A stretch of DNA of 64,000 nucleotides, from assembly GCF_002013465.1 (NCBI RefSeq), contig NZ_MAFC01000028.1, positions 1-64,000 on the forward strand. The letters run 5' to 3'. Source of the stretch: Mycobacterium sp. D16R12 (GTDB lineage Bacteria > Actinomycetota > Actinomycetes > Mycobacteriales > Mycobacteriaceae). This document shows positions 1 through 9,484 of this stretch, in pieces; within the stretch, counting starts at the first letter, position 1; every line of letters begins with the position of its first letter. Both the position numbers and the translations under genes were made by a program. The notes below the pieces were generated by a model, which worked only from the letters and a program-made list of their open reading frames with translations, was not told the origin of the DNA and did not search any database.

Positions 1-1401
1 AGCGGTGGTGGTGGTGCCGACCGGGGCAGCCCCGGCAAAACCGAGCTGACCGGCACCTCGTCCTGAGGCTCCCACTCCGACCGGCTGTCGTGCGGTCGGC
101 CCGGAAAAGTCTGGATCCACTGTGGAATTCATGTCCATGAACTGTGGGGCCGGGTCCTTGATCCGGGCACCACGCTTACGGCGCGCCCGTGAACGCGCAG
201 ACGCGGCCGCTGCAGCTGCCGCAGAGATCCCGGCCGCCGGCGCCTTGGCGCCGGCACCCTCATTGAGCGTGGGCCCAAACCGCACCGGAGGCGGATCCTC
301 ACGCACCGCGTACACCATGTACGCCGGAGTCGCAGCCGCCGCAGCAGACGAAGCCGGTGTGGCAGGTGCCGACGGTGCTCCCGAACCACTGGTGATTGCG
401 GTACCGCCGCTCCCGGGCATTCCGCCCATCGCAAACGGTTGCTGCTGAGGCGAGTTACGCGCGATCTGCGCCGCTTGCGGTGCGGGCTCCTCTGCGGGCA
501 CGTCGGCATCGACCGGAACCGGGTTAATCAGCTGAGCCAGTCCAACCAGCAGCAGCGGGAGCCACAGTGGTGCGGACAGCATGATGCCCCAGGCGGTGAA
601 CCCGAAGGGGATGAAGAACGCCTCATACGCGATGAAGAACAGCAGCGGGCCCCAGGCCACCAGCGCCTCAAGGGGATTGCGCAGGAAGTCCTGCAAGATC
701 CTCTGCAAGGTGCCGAGTGGGTCGGTGAAGAACTCCTGAATCTGTCGCATCAGCTTCTCGAAGAAGCTCTCGCTGTCGTCCAGCGCGGTGCCGGATTCGG
801 CCGCCTGCGCCTGTGCCGCCATGCCGGACATATCGGCGGCCATCCGGGTCATCTCGCCGCCCGGCGCCATGATCATCGGCGAGGGCTGCGTGGGCGGGAC
901 CGACATCACGGCGGCGGTGGAGACACCCTGGTAGACGCCCATGATGGTGGCGGCCTGGACCCACATCCGGATGTAGTCGGCCTCATTCAACGTGATCGGA
1001 ATCATGTTGATACCAAAGAAATTGGTGGCCATCAGCACACCGTGAATCATGTGGTTGGCGGCCAGCTCGGCCAGCGTGGGCATGGCGGCCAGCGCCGTGG
1101 TGTAAGCGGCGGCGCTGGTTTCATGCAGCACGGCATTGGTGGCGCTCATCGCGCTCTGCTGAGTCAGCCAGGCCAAGTATGGGGTGTGGCTGACGACATA
1201 CTGGGTGGCGCTGGGCCCCTGCCATGATCCGGCGCTGGTGGCGGCCAGTAGCTGCGTCAACTCCGTTGCCGCAGTCGTGTATTGCACCGAGAGCGCCTGC
1301 CACTGGGCGGCAGCCGCCAACAGTGCTCCCGGCCCGGGTCCGGCGCTCAACAGCGCCGAGTGGACCTCGGGGGGGAATGCCATCCAGATGGGGGCGCTCA
1401 C
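1..1401 (-). CDS. PPE family protein of ESX-3 (PPE4-like), 3' end beyond left edge
   Basis: This is a secreted PPE protein expected to pair with the PE protein encoded just upstream and to be exported through ESX-3, where PE5-PPE4 takes part in iron acquisition. The GTG start at 1401 gives V-S-A-P-I-W-M-A-F followed by the Pro-Pro-Glu signature at residues 10-12. A later ATG at 1383 would shorten the conserved N-terminus. The next stretch (EVHSALLSAGPGPG) is typical of PPE4, and a WxG motif (SWQG) lies near residue 50. The roughly 180-residue helical PPE domain is followed by a hydrophobic segment and an Ala/Pro-rich low-complexity tail. The frame stays open for 467 codons to base 1, so the C-terminus is missing. 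It starts 4 bases after the PE stop codon. The N-terminal assignment is firm; the exact paralogue number is inferred from gene order. Confidence 0.9.
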   Translation of the reverse strand, partial: MSAPIWMAFPPEVHSALLSAGPGPGALLAAAAQWQALSVQYTTAATELTQLLAATSAGSWQGPSATQYVVSHTPYLAWLTQQSAMSATNAVLHETSAAAYTTALAAMPTLAELAANHMIHGVLMATNFFGINMIPITLNEADYIRMWVQAATIMGVYQGVSTAAVMSVPPTQPSPMIMAPGGEMTRMAADMSGMAAQAQAAESGTALDDSESFFEKLMRQIQEFFTDPLGTLQRILQDFLRNPLEALVAWGPLLFFIAYEAFFIPFGFTAWGIMLSAPLWLPLLLVGLAQLINPVPVDADVPAEEPAPQAAQIARNSPQQQPFAMGGMPGSGGTAITSGSGAPSAPATPASSAAAAATPAYMVYAVREDPPPVRFGPTLNEGAGAKAPAAGISAAAAAAASARSRARRKRGARIKDPAPQFMDMNSTVDPDFSGPTARQPVGVGASGRGAGQLGFAGAAPVGTTTTA

Positions 1402-1405
1402 AGAG

Positions 1406-1714
1406 TTAGCCTCGCGCGATCATGTACGTGGCGGCGCCCTGCAAGTCTCCGGTGGTGTAGCTGGCCGCGGACTCCGAGACGCCAAGCCCGGCCCGCCCCA
1501 GTTCTTCGACGGCCTGGGCTGCCACACCGGTGTGTTCCATGCCGCGGGCGCTGAAGCCGGCCGCGGTCTCCAACGACACCGGGTCGGCGGCGGGCGGAAT
1601 CACCGCACCGATGACCGGTGCGGCCGCGGCGTGTGCCGCGGCCAGACGCGCGGTCAGCGCTTCGATGGCCGCACTCGTGGCGGTCAGACCTTCGGGAACG
1701 ACGTTGAGATTCAT
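1406..1714 (-). CDS. PE family protein of ESX-3 (PE5-like)
   Basis: A 102-residue PE protein that is essentially only the PE domain. Its N-terminus reads MNLNVVPEGL, with the Pro-Glu pair at residues 7-8, followed by two Ala-rich helices. Near the C-terminus there is a Tyr-x3-Asp motif (YTTGD), the general secretion signal of mycobacterial type VII substrates. It should form a helical heterodimer with the PPE protein encoded 4 bases downstream. Its start overlaps the eccC3 stop by 4 bases, so translation is probably coupled. The eccC3-PE-PPE order matches ESX-3 rather than ESX-1, -2 or -5, which supports the PE5 label. Confidence 0.92.
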   Translation of the reverse strand: MNLNVVPEGLTATSAAIEALTARLAAAHAAAAPVIGAVIPPAADPVSLETAAGFSARGMEHTGVAAQAVEELGRAGLGVSESAASYTTGDLQGAATYMIARG

Positions 1715-4700
1715 CGCGGGTACTCCCTTCCTTGAGCAGCATGCTCAGTGACGAGTGGATTGACGGTCTGTACATATGTCGGAACATCGTTATCTGACAA
1801 CAGGACACCGCGCCCCGCAGGCAGACGCTCGAACCGATGTCCACGGATACGGCCGCCGTCCTGCGGGCTACCGCTGAGCATCAGGGTGTTGGCCTGCAGC
1901 TCGTGGAAGCGACGCAACATGGGGTTGGTCATCAGTATGTGACCCGAACCGGTGGCCCGTGCGGTGATGATCACCCGCAGGCCGAGCTCACGCGCCTCGG
2001 CGAGCAGACCCGTGATCGGATTCCAGGGCCGCTGCCCGATGTACGGACCGCTGACAGCCGGTGCATCGGGAATCTGATCGACATCGTCGATGATGAGGTA
2101 ATGCCGCTGCGCCGTCACTCCGCGTGACACCCAGTCATGCAGCTCCTGGGAAGACAATCCGGCGGGTGGCCGGCGCTTTTCCAAGAGGGCACCCAGGCCC
2201 AGCATCGCCGGGGTGATCCGGTCGATGTTGGGGGTGTATTCGTTGTCGGGGAACAGCGGTTCGTCGACGAGATGCAGACGCCGGTCCAGAACCGTGAACG
2301 CCACCTCATCGGGTGCCGAATGCTCCCGGACAGTGCGGATGATGTGCCGCAAGAGCGTCGTCTTGCCAGACCCGGTATCGCCCAACACCATCAAGAGCGG
2401 GTTGTGGGCGAAGTCGAGTGCCACGGGTGCCAGATCTTGCTCGCGCTGGCCGATGACCACCTGTTCGCGTCCGGGGTACAGCGGTCCGATGGTGTTCGGT
2501 GCCAGGTCGGCCGGCAGCAGGCGGACTGCGGGGGCCTTGGCACCGGGGTACTCGGCGTTGACCGACTCCACCGTCTTGGCATCGGAGGCTGCGAACAGGA
2601 AGTGCTCTGCTTGCATGGTCAGGCCGCGGCCCGGCTGGTCGTGCGGCACGCTCTCGGCGGGGCGGCGCAGTGCACCAGGTACCCGCACATTGCTGTCCGC
2701 CGAGTCGTGCAGCTTGAGTTCCAGGCGCAGCCCGAGAGCATCGCGCATCGCCAGCGGCACTTCGATCCAGTTCGGTGTCGTGATCACGACGTGGATGCCG
2801 TACGACAGCCCGGCGTTGGCCAGCTCGGTAAGCCTGGCCAGCAACGGGTTTCGGGTGTTGAACTGGTCGGTGTTGTCGCGACTGAACGCGTACAGGTTGT
2901 CCACGAGCAGGAACGTCTCGCCATAACCGTCGTCCAGCGAGCGATCACTGTCGCGCAGCGTGCGCAGCTGACTCACTGAGGCGATGCCGCGGTCGCGGAA
3001 CAGACGCTGGCGATAGGCCAGAAGCTGCTCCAGCTCACCGAAGGTGCGGCGGATGCGTTCGGGCTCCAAGGCGCTGGCCACGCTGCCGACATGCGCCAAC
3101 CCTTCGAGCGCGTGCAGTTGTCCGCCGCCGTAGTCGATGCAGTAGAACGTGACATCACGCGGGGAGTGCAACGCAGCGGCCGACAGCATGAACGTCTGCA
3201 GAGCTGTCGACTTCCCGGACTTCGGGCCGCCGTGAATGATCACGTTTCCGGCCGCGGATGCCGCATCGAAGATCAGCGGATCACGGCGCATCTGGAACGG
3301 CTTGTCGATCTCGCCGAGCGGCCAGCGCAGCTGGCGTGCAGGGATCCCGGTCTGGATCAGCACATCCGCCAACGGGATCGCGGTGTCCAGCGGCGGCAGC
3401 CATAGCTGCGGTGCCCGCGGACCCACCTTGGCGAGCTGATCGCCGACGGTCGAGACCAGCTTGCGCGCCGGCTGCCGTGGTCGGTCGGACCCACCCTTGA
3501 CGATCACCGTGGTGGGATCGGAGGCCACCGGCAGCGCGGTGAACTGCCTGGGCTGAGGGGTGGCGTGGATCTCCACGGTGGTCGTTGTTGACGGTGGCTC
3601 GTAAACACCGTCCACATACGTGCTGCGGAACTTGATGGGCACAGCACCGGGTGCGGGTACCAGGAACCCAACGCCCTTGTGGTCCTTGCCCGATTCGATG
3701 TGATACGCGTCCTCGGTCCCGATGATCTGCCGGGATGCGCTGGGACTGGCCACCTTCAGACCGATGCGGTACGAGGTGTTCTTGTCGATGTCCTTGATCT
3801 TGCCGACGTCGAGGGTCTGTGACGCGAACAGGATGTGGATGCGGAACGAGCGGCCCTTGCGTGCGACGTAGTCGAACAGTTCGGCGTACTCCGGGTGGTC
3901 CTGGAGCATCAAGGTGAACTCGTCGGCCACCACGAACAACGTGGGGATGGGCGGCAGGTCGTGACCGGCAGCGATCGCTTCCTCGTACTCGCGCACCGAG
4001 TTGAAGGCGCTGCCCTGCACATCGCGACCAGCTTGCTTCAGCAGGTTCTCGCGTCGGGCCACCTCGCCACGCAAAGTATCGGCAAAACGATCCGCCAAGG
4101 AACGCTTTTCGGCCATGTTCGAGATCACGGCGACAACCTGCGGGAAGTCGCGGAAGATATCGGCACCCGCCTCACCCTTGAAGTCCGCGTAGATCACGAT
4201 CAGGCGATCGGCGGAATGGGTCGTCAAGAGCGACAACAGAATCGACATCAGGCTTTGAGACTTGCCGGAGCCGGTCATACCGATCATCAGGCCGTGCGGC
4301 CCCATACCGCCCTCTGCCTCGTCCTTGAGATCGAACATCAGCGGCTCGCCGGAGGCGGTCACGCCGATCGGCACGCGCAGCTCCTCATCACGCGAACGCT
4401 GTGACCAGAGGGCGGGAACATCCAGCTGGGAAGCGTCCTCGATACCGAGCAGCGAGGTGAATGTCGCACCACCGGTTGCGGCCGACCGCAGCCCCGGATG
4501 CGTCGGGTTCGAGTCCCAACGGGAGAGTCGACGCGACACGTGCGAGGCGGTTCCGACCGTGAGCTGATCGGCTTCGTCGATGTACGGTTGCCAATCGTTG
4601 CCATTCCACCGGGAAATGCGTGCGCTCACACCGTTCCGATTGACTTGCAAGACAGGACGTTCTGGGTTCAGGTACTCGGGAAGCTTGGCGGAACCGTCGG

Positions 4701-5742
4701 TTGCGTCGAGCCGCTGGACAACGGTGACGCCGTCCAGCCCGGTTGCCGGGATAGGCGAGTTCACGCCGCCCAGGTCGTATGTCGGGTCATCGAGAATGAT
4801 CAGCAGGTGCTTGTGGGCACCGGATTCGGCCCCGAACAACGCACGCTCGGAGAGCACGGGCTTCAATGCCTCGAAGAGCTCGGCACCTGTGCGGCGCAGG
4901 TAACGTGCCGGGCCGACACCGTCGACCTCACCGCTGATGTCTACGTGGGGAAGCCATTTGAGCCAAGACCACTCGGCGTCTTCGACACTGGGCCCGGCCA
5001 TCGCCACGGTCAGCAGCGTCGGATCGTGGAACGTGGCAGCTTGAGTCACCCACGACCGGATGGAGGCGCGGACGATGTCGTCATCGCCGAGCACTGTGAT
5101 GCGCGAAACCTTGTTCAGGTCGATGCCCAAGGGGGCGCTGCGCACCGTGCGCTGGGTGTCCAGTAGCCCACGCAAAGCGCTGTGGCTGACCGGTTCCAGG
5201 TCGATCTCGTCGGCGATGTCCTTGACCCGCACGGCACTGACCAGCGGAACATCATGACGTCCGGCGCGGACCACGAGGTAGTCGTCATCGTCTGGGTCCC
5301 GCTCCCACTGGCGGCGCGTGCCGGGAAGGGTGGTCAGCTCCTCGGGATCCGGGTGCGACCATTCCAGTGCCTTGCGCTGCTGCGTGGCGTGGGTGCGCAG
5401 ATTTTCGCGGACCACCGACAGGTATCGCAGGTAGTCGGCCCGTTCGGCGTCGACCTCCTCGGTGCGGACCTTATCGCCATTTCCGCGATAGAGCGCGGTA
5501 GCGGCGAGCAGCAGCACGAAGGGGAAGAAGAGCGTCTGCGGGGAGATGAGGCGGATCCCCGAGGCGACCAGTGCGACCACCATCCCGACGATCAGGATGA
5601 CGATCACGACCGGCATAGCGCGCCGCAGGAACGATGGCGGCACCACGCGGGGCAGCTGCGGAGGCGCCTCGACGGTCACCGTGGCATCGGGTATCGCCGG
5701 AGGCGCTACACGCCGATGGGGTTCGAAGATGAGACGGCTCAA
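1711..5742 (-). CDS. eccC3: ESX-3 type VII secretion ATPase EccC3
   Basis: A 1343-residue FtsK/SpoIIIE-type motor protein of the ESX-3 membrane complex that recognises substrates and drives their export. Two hydrophobic segments lie near residues 42-62 and 70-85. Three ATPase domains follow. D1 has Walker A GMTGSGKS (488-495) and Walker B VVADEF (about 604-609). D2 has GGPKSGKS (838-845) with a less canonical VDN in place of the Walker B acidic pair (about 946-948). D3 has GDTGSGKT (about 1121-1128) and LIIDD. The single-chain three-ATPase form is normal for ESX-3, whereas ESX-1 splits it. It overlaps eccB3 and the PE gene by 4 bases on either side, as in a tightly coupled operon. Confidence 0.97.
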   Translation of the reverse strand: MSRLIFEPHRRVAPPAIPDATVTVEAPPQLPRVVPPSFLRRAMPVVIVILIVGMVVALVASGIRLISPQTLFFPFVLLLAATALYRGNGDKVRTEEVDAERADYLRYLSVVRENLRTHATQQRKALEWSHPDPEELTTLPGTRRQWERDPDDDDYLVVRAGRHDVPLVSAVRVKDIADEIDLEPVSHSALRGLLDTQRTVRSAPLGIDLNKVSRITVLGDDDIVRASIRSWVTQAATFHDPTLLTVAMAGPSVEDAEWSWLKWLPHVDISGEVDGVGPARYLRRTGAELFEALKPVLSERALFGAESGAHKHLLIILDDPTYDLGGVNSPIPATGLDGVTVVQRLDATDGSAKLPEYLNPERPVLQVNRNGVSARISRWNGNDWQPYIDEADQLTVGTASHVSRRLSRWDSNPTHPGLRSAATGGATFTSLLGIEDASQLDVPALWSQRSRDEELRVPIGVTASGEPLMFDLKDEAEGGMGPHGLMIGMTGSGKSQSLMSILLSLLTTHSADRLIVIYADFKGEAGADIFRDFPQVVAVISNMAEKRSLADRFADTLRGEVARRENLLKQAGRDVQGSAFNSVREYEEAIAAGHDLPPIPTLFVVADEFTLMLQDHPEYAELFDYVARKGRSFRIHILFASQTLDVGKIKDIDKNTSYRIGLKVASPSASRQIIGTEDAYHIESGKDHKGVGFLVPAPGAVPIKFRSTYVDGVYEPPSTTTTVEIHATPQPRQFTALPVASDPTTVIVKGGSDRPRQPARKLVSTVGDQLAKVGPRAPQLWLPPLDTAIPLADVLIQTGIPARQLRWPLGEIDKPFQMRRDPLIFDAASAAGNVIIHGGPKSGKSTALQTFMLSAAALHSPRDVTFYCIDYGGGQLHALEGLAHVGSVASALEPERIRRTFGELEQLLAYRQRLFRDRGIASVSQLRTLRDSDRSLDDGYGETFLLVDNLYAFSRDNTDQFNTRNPLLARLTELANAGLSYGIHVVITTPNWIEVPLAMRDALGLRLELKLHDSADSNVRVPGALRRPAESVPHDQPGRGLTMQAEHFLFAASDAKTVESVNAEYPGAKAPAVRLLPADLAPNTIGPLYPGREQVVIGQREQDLAPVALDFAHNPLLMVLGDTGSGKTTLLRHIIRTVREHSAPDEVAFTVLDRRLHLVDEPLFPDNEYTPNIDRITPAMLGLGALLEKRRPPAGLSSQELHDWVSRGVTAQRHYLIIDDVDQIPDAPAVSGPYIGQRPWNPITGLLAEARELGLRVIITARATGSGHILMTNPMLRRFHELQANTLMLSGSPQDGGRIRGHRFERLPAGRGVLLSDNDVPTYVQTVNPLVTEHAAQGREYPR

Positions 5743-7283
5743 CGGGACTCCTGTGCCTGAGCAGATGGGTTGTCGGTCTGGATACGCGCAGCCTGTCGAT
5801 CGCTCGGGGCCAGGCTGTCGTGCGCCAACAGGGCGTCGGAGCGTGAGAGTGACGGCCCGGACGCGAACAGATCCAGAATCGACGAAGGGATGGTGAGTGC
5901 GGGCTTGTGCAGGCCAAGTGCCTCAAGGGTCTTGTCGCCCTCGGCCTCGGTATCGATGCCGTAACGCACACCGGTATCGGATATCCACTGGTATCCACCG
6001 CGGCCGCCCGGTTGGACCAGGTAGCCGATGCCGGGGGTGATGGCGACCCGGGTTGCGGCGGGGGAGATCAGCTGCACTGCGTGCACCGAATCAGAAAGAG
6101 GCAGTATCGAACCCGCGAGCAGCGACCACGAATCCGAGGCAGCGTCGGCGGTCTTGGTGAATCGTGTGCACAGCACTGGATCCTCGTTGGCGGCCAACGG
6201 TTTGATGGCGGCGCTGGGGAACACCCTGGTGTCGATCGCGGACGATGTCGGCAGGTGTGCGACCTGATCGGCCGTCAGCCGTGGCGGTTGCTCCAGACCG
6301 TACGAGTTGGCGTTGCGCAGCGCCGAGGCGATCACGGGTGAAACCTGTTGCACGCCATCGGTCAGCACCGCGTAGTACACCGGAGTGTTGTCGGTGGAGG
6401 AGCTCGCCAGCACCGAGCCGATGGGCGCCGCGACGGGCAATGGATAGGCGGTAGGCGTCCCGGCTCCCTGGAGGGCGGGAACCACGAGCGCCGGAGTCTC
6501 GGGAATGGCGTTGAGCAGACTGGTCGTCACGGGCCGCACGGCGGGCGGCGCGGTGAGGCCCAGGGCGCTCGTGACGGCTATATCCCCGAGGTTGAGCGCG
6601 CTGCGGTGCCCGTCCCAGAGCAGCCAGGTGCCTGAGTCGGAGGACACCACGACAGCGCGGTCACGGGTGAGCTCGGTGGCCTTGTCGCCGCTGGTGTCCA
6701 AGGCTCCGGCGATCACGGTCACCGCACGGGTGTCGGCGGACTCGCATACCGCCCAGGCGGCATCGGTGCTCTTGGCCTGCACCATGCGCTCCGGTGCGCC
6801 CGGAATGCCGATCAGGTTTCCGCGCGGAAACTGGTCAAGTTGAGTGCTTTTCACCATCGTCGGGTCCACAGCCTTGCCGGCGATGAGACGGGCCGACGTG
6901 AGGTTGAGCACCGGGTGCAGGTTGTCACCCACCCGTACGTAGAGCGCGGCGGTCGACCGGTCGGCGAGCACCGGATCGGTTCCGGCGATACCGGAGGGCC
7001 GCAGCAGACTGAAGACGAAGCACCCGACCAGGCCGGTGACGACGATGACGGCACCCATGCTGAATGCCCGGGATTGGCTGCGCAGCGGATCCACCAGCAT
7101 CCGGGCGTCGTGCAGTGCCACGCCGGATGCGATGCGCCGCATGACAAATCGCCATCCGGTGACCTGGTGTCCGGTGACGAATCCACGGCGGTACTTCAGC
7201 GGTTCGGGATTCTCGCTGGCCGGGGTGCGTGACGCGAAGGCCCGGCGCTCGGAGTTTGCGTTGTTCTCTCGGTTATCGCTCAT
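5739..7283 (-). CDS. eccB3: ESX-3 type VII secretion protein EccB3
   Basis: A 514-residue component of the ESX-3 inner-membrane complex. A cytoplasmic N-terminus of about 70 residues is followed by one transmembrane helix at roughly 74-95 and a large periplasmic domain with the repeated folds typical of EccB. The segment after the start (GFVTGHQVTGWRFVMRRIASG) is strongly conserved among EccB proteins. The gene overlaps eccA3 by 4 bases upstream and eccC3 by 4 bases downstream. In the family, EccB, C, D and E assemble into the hexameric secretion machine with MycP; eccD3, mycP3 and eccE3 would lie beyond the left edge. Confidence 0.96.
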   Translation of the reverse strand: MSDNRENNANSERRAFASRTPASENPEPLKYRRGFVTGHQVTGWRFVMRRIASGVALHDARMLVDPLRSQSRAFSMGAVIVVTGLVGCFVFSLLRPSGIAGTDPVLADRSTAALYVRVGDNLHPVLNLTSARLIAGKAVDPTMVKSTQLDQFPRGNLIGIPGAPERMVQAKSTDAAWAVCESADTRAVTVIAGALDTSGDKATELTRDRAVVVSSDSGTWLLWDGHRSALNLGDIAVTSALGLTAPPAVRPVTTSLLNAIPETPALVVPALQGAGTPTAYPLPVAAPIGSVLASSSTDNTPVYYAVLTDGVQQVSPVIASALRNANSYGLEQPPRLTADQVAHLPTSSAIDTRVFPSAAIKPLAANEDPVLCTRFTKTADAASDSWSLLAGSILPLSDSVHAVQLISPAATRVAITPGIGYLVQPGGRGGYQWISDTGVRYGIDTEAEGDKTLEALGLHKPALTIPSSILDLFASGPSLSRSDALLAHDSLAPSDRQAARIQTDNPSAQAQESR

Positions 7284-9142
7284 TTCTTGATCGACACCCC
7301 GGGAGCCGACAGTCCGAGTCCGGCGACGATGGCCTCGACCGATGCCTGAACATCTTCGACGGTGACGGTCATGAGCTCGTCATCGCTGAAGTCTTCGGCG
7401 CCTGAGTTATCAAGGCGGTGTTCACGTTCCTCCTCGGAGCGTTCGACGACGTTACGGACGAAGCGACCGTTACCGGCGACGTCGATGCTGCGGCGTGCGA
7501 TACCACGAGTATCGGGAGCCTCGGCGGCGCACATCGCCGAGAAGGCGGTGAGCAGCTCGCGGGCGGCGCCCTCGTCGAACTTGCTGTCGCGCACCGATGC
7601 CATCGCCGCCGCGATCTCGACGAGTTCTGGTGGTGCATACGACGGGAATTCGATGGACCGCGTGAAGCGGGAGCGCAGACCCTCGTTGGTGTCGAGGAAC
7701 TGGTCCAGCTCGGCGCGGTACCCGGCGACGATCACAACCAAACGGTCACGGTCGTTTTCCATCCGGGCCAGCAGGGTGTCGATGGCAACCAGGCCGAAGT
7801 CGTTCTTGGCGCCGGTGGACACCAGCGCGTAGGCCTCGTCGAGGAACAGCACGCCGTCGAGCGCGCTGTCGATGACGGCGTTGGTCTTGGCCTCGGTCTC
7901 ACCGATGTGCTGACCGATGAGATCGGCACGGTGCACCTCGCGGACGTTCTCGCGCTTGAGAAGTCCCAAGCCGCAATAGATCTTGGCGACCACACGGGCG
8001 ATGGTGGTCTTACCGGTGCCGGGAGGGCCCGCGAACACCAGGTGGTGAGTGCGGTGGCCGACGGCCAGTCCGCGGTCTTGGCGTCGCAATGCCATGGCCA
8101 CGGAGCTCTTGAGCCGCGAGACCTGGTCCTTCACCTGCTCCAGACCGATGAACTCGCTGAGCTGCTGCTCGGCCTCGGCCAGCAGGATCGTCTTGCGCTC
8201 GTGAGCCTCAGGATCGATGAAATCCTCTTCGGTGGGCTCGGTTTCGGGATCCCAAGGGTCGGTGCGGGCGGCGATGCGGGCGGAGGTCGTGGTGTGCAGA
8301 CCAACGCTCGGATCGGTCAGCGCATGCTCGACCTCACTGTTCTCCGGATTGCCCGCGTACAGATCCTGGAGCACCTCGGTCGCGGTCTCTTCGTCGCCAT
8401 GGTGACGAAGGTTCAGCGCCTTGGCGAGTGCTCCGTCGGTGGCGGCCACTTCGATTGGCCCACTGGGGTCTTCGAGATAGGACAAGGCGGGGTTGACCAT
8501 GCCGAGCTTGGCGAGCGCGATGCCCAGGGTGATCCGCACCGCGTGAGATGTGGTGTCATCCAGCGAGGCGTCGGTGACCACTGGGATCAGCAGCGAGACG
8601 ACATCGGCCCAGCGCTCGGCCCGGTTCTGCATGGCGACAGCGGCCCAGCGGGCGTTGAACCATCCGGGGCGTCGCTCGGTCACGTCGGCGATCAGCTCGG
8701 CGGCCTTGACGTAGTCACCCTTGTCCACGAGGGCGGCCGCGTAGGCGAGGTGATAGTCATCGGGTCCGCTGGCGCGGAACTCGAGGTAGAGCCCGGAGTC
8801 GTAGGTGAAGGTGAGATCACCCGGGTGCAGGTTCACCGCATGCTGAAGGTGCCCGGCGGTGGCCGAGGTCTCCGAGATGGCCTCCAGGACGTCGATGGTG
8901 GCGCCCCCGGAGGCTGCCAGACCGACCCAGACATCACAGTGGTCTTGAGCGGTTCGGCACAGCGAAGTGAAGCCGTAACGCGCCGCTGGCAAATCTGCGG
9001 GACGTCGCCTGTCATTGACGGACAGACCAAGAGCCCGGCAACAGGTTGCGAAGCGGCTCTCTAGTTCGGGATCTATGCGCGCCGACGGTCTCACCGTCGG
9101 CGCCGCGCGGTCCAGCTGACCAACTCGTTCACGAATCTCCAC
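7280..9142 (-). CDS. eccA3: ESX-3 AAA+ ATPase EccA3
   Basis: A 620-residue cytosolic CbxX/CfqX-type AAA+ ATPase, thought to act on PE/PPE substrate complexes with EspG. Residues of about 1-290 form the helical TPR-like EccA domain. The AAA+ module has Walker A GPPGTGKT (372-379) and Walker B VLFLDEAY (431-438). The start is GTG at 9140-9142, with an AAGGG ribosome-binding site 7 bases upstream. The codon before the start is the TAA stop of a 79-codon ORF in the same frame, so the two reading frames abut without a gap. It is the first recognised gene of the leftward ESX-3 operon and lies below iron-box-like sites at 9426-9503. Confidence 0.96.
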   Translation of the reverse strand: MEIRERVGQLDRAAPTVRPSARIDPELESRFATCCRALGLSVNDRRRPADLPAARYGFTSLCRTAQDHCDVWVGLAASGGATIDVLEAISETSATAGHLQHAVNLHPGDLTFTYDSGLYLEFRASGPDDYHLAYAAALVDKGDYVKAAELIADVTERRPGWFNARWAAVAMQNRAERWADVVSLLIPVVTDASLDDTTSHAVRITLGIALAKLGMVNPALSYLEDPSGPIEVAATDGALAKALNLRHHGDEETATEVLQDLYAGNPENSEVEHALTDPSVGLHTTTSARIAARTDPWDPETEPTEEDFIDPEAHERKTILLAEAEQQLSEFIGLEQVKDQVSRLKSSVAMALRRQDRGLAVGHRTHHLVFAGPPGTGKTTIARVVAKIYCGLGLLKRENVREVHRADLIGQHIGETEAKTNAVIDSALDGVLFLDEAYALVSTGAKNDFGLVAIDTLLARMENDRDRLVVIVAGYRAELDQFLDTNEGLRSRFTRSIEFPSYAPPELVEIAAAMASVRDSKFDEGAARELLTAFSAMCAAEAPDTRGIARRSIDVAGNGRFVRNVVERSEEEREHRLDNSGAEDFSDDELMTVTVEDVQASVEAIVAGLGLSAPGVSIKK

Positions 9143-9382
9143 TTACAGCCCTTCGCCCGATCGATACGCTCGCTGACTGGAGTAGTCGCGTCGCGAACGT
9201 GAATAGTTCCTCACACGTGCCTGGAGTAGCTGGCAAACCTGACGCGCAGGGCTCGCCGCGATTCCATTTTTGGTAGCGGTGGTCAGTTCAGTACGGTGTC
9301 GCGGCTCGTCGGCTGTGCACGCTGATGTGACTGCCGCCACAACCGGGCGTTCGAGTTGATCAACTCGTTCGCGAGTACTCAT
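9143..9382 (-). CDS. Short ORF abutting eccA3, with a start resembling the EccA3 N-terminus
   Basis: A possible 79-residue leader or remnant gene in the same frame as eccA3, separated from its GTG start only by a TAA stop. It has an ATG with AAGGCGG 3-4 bases upstream, so it could be translated first on the eccA3 transcript. Its first twelve residues (MSTRERVDQLER) closely parallel those of EccA3 (MEIRERVGQLDR), and the underlying DNA is also similar (about 9106-9150 versus 9346-9390). The rest, rich in Arg and Ser, matches no family I recognise. It may be a decayed partial duplication of the eccA3 start, a coupled leader peptide, or chance. I cannot decide from one genome. Confidence 0.4.
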   Translation of the reverse strand: MSTRERVDQLERPVVAAVTSACTADEPRHRTELTTATKNGIAASPARQVCQLLQARVRNYSRSRRDYSSQRAYRSGEGL

Positions 9383-9425
9383 CTACCGCCTTTATCCCTG
9401 GCATCGTTGCTTGCTCGGCAAGAGA

Positions 9426-9444
9426 TTAGCATTCCCTTACCTAA
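9426..9444 (-). promoter_or_regulatory. IdeR-type iron box upstream of eccA3
   Basis: Read on the minus strand the site is TTAGGTAAGGGAATGCTAA. The left half matches the mycobacterial IdeR consensus (TWAGGTWAGSCTWACCTWA) perfectly; the right half keeps the terminal CTAA. It lies 44 bases before the 79-codon ORF and about 285 bases before eccA3, a good position for iron repression of ESX-3, which is IdeR-controlled in other mycobacteria. Confidence 0.7.
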
Positions 9445-9450
9445 GTGTCG

Positions 9451-9469
9451 ATAGCTAACCCTAGCCTTA
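9451..9469 (-). promoter_or_regulatory. Second, weaker IdeR-like box
   Basis: The minus strand reads TAAGGCTAGGGTTAGCTAT, matching 15 of 19 positions of the degenerate IdeR consensus. It lies between the two stronger boxes, 6 bases from one and 15 from the other. Alone it would be marginal; its position within a cluster makes it worth recording. Confidence 0.4.
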
Positions 9470-9484
9470 CGCAGGTCAGGGTGG

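Noticed and set aside
439..1227. A 262-codon plus-strand frame across the PPE gene
   Set aside because: It is antisense to the PPE gene, with His/Gln-rich low-complexity translation and no family pattern.
7418..9064. A 548-codon open frame on the plus strand opposite eccA3
   Set aside because: It is the antisense shadow of eccA3: composition is Gly/His/Asp-rich, no domain is recognisable, and the opposite strand encodes a full AAA+ protein with all motifs.
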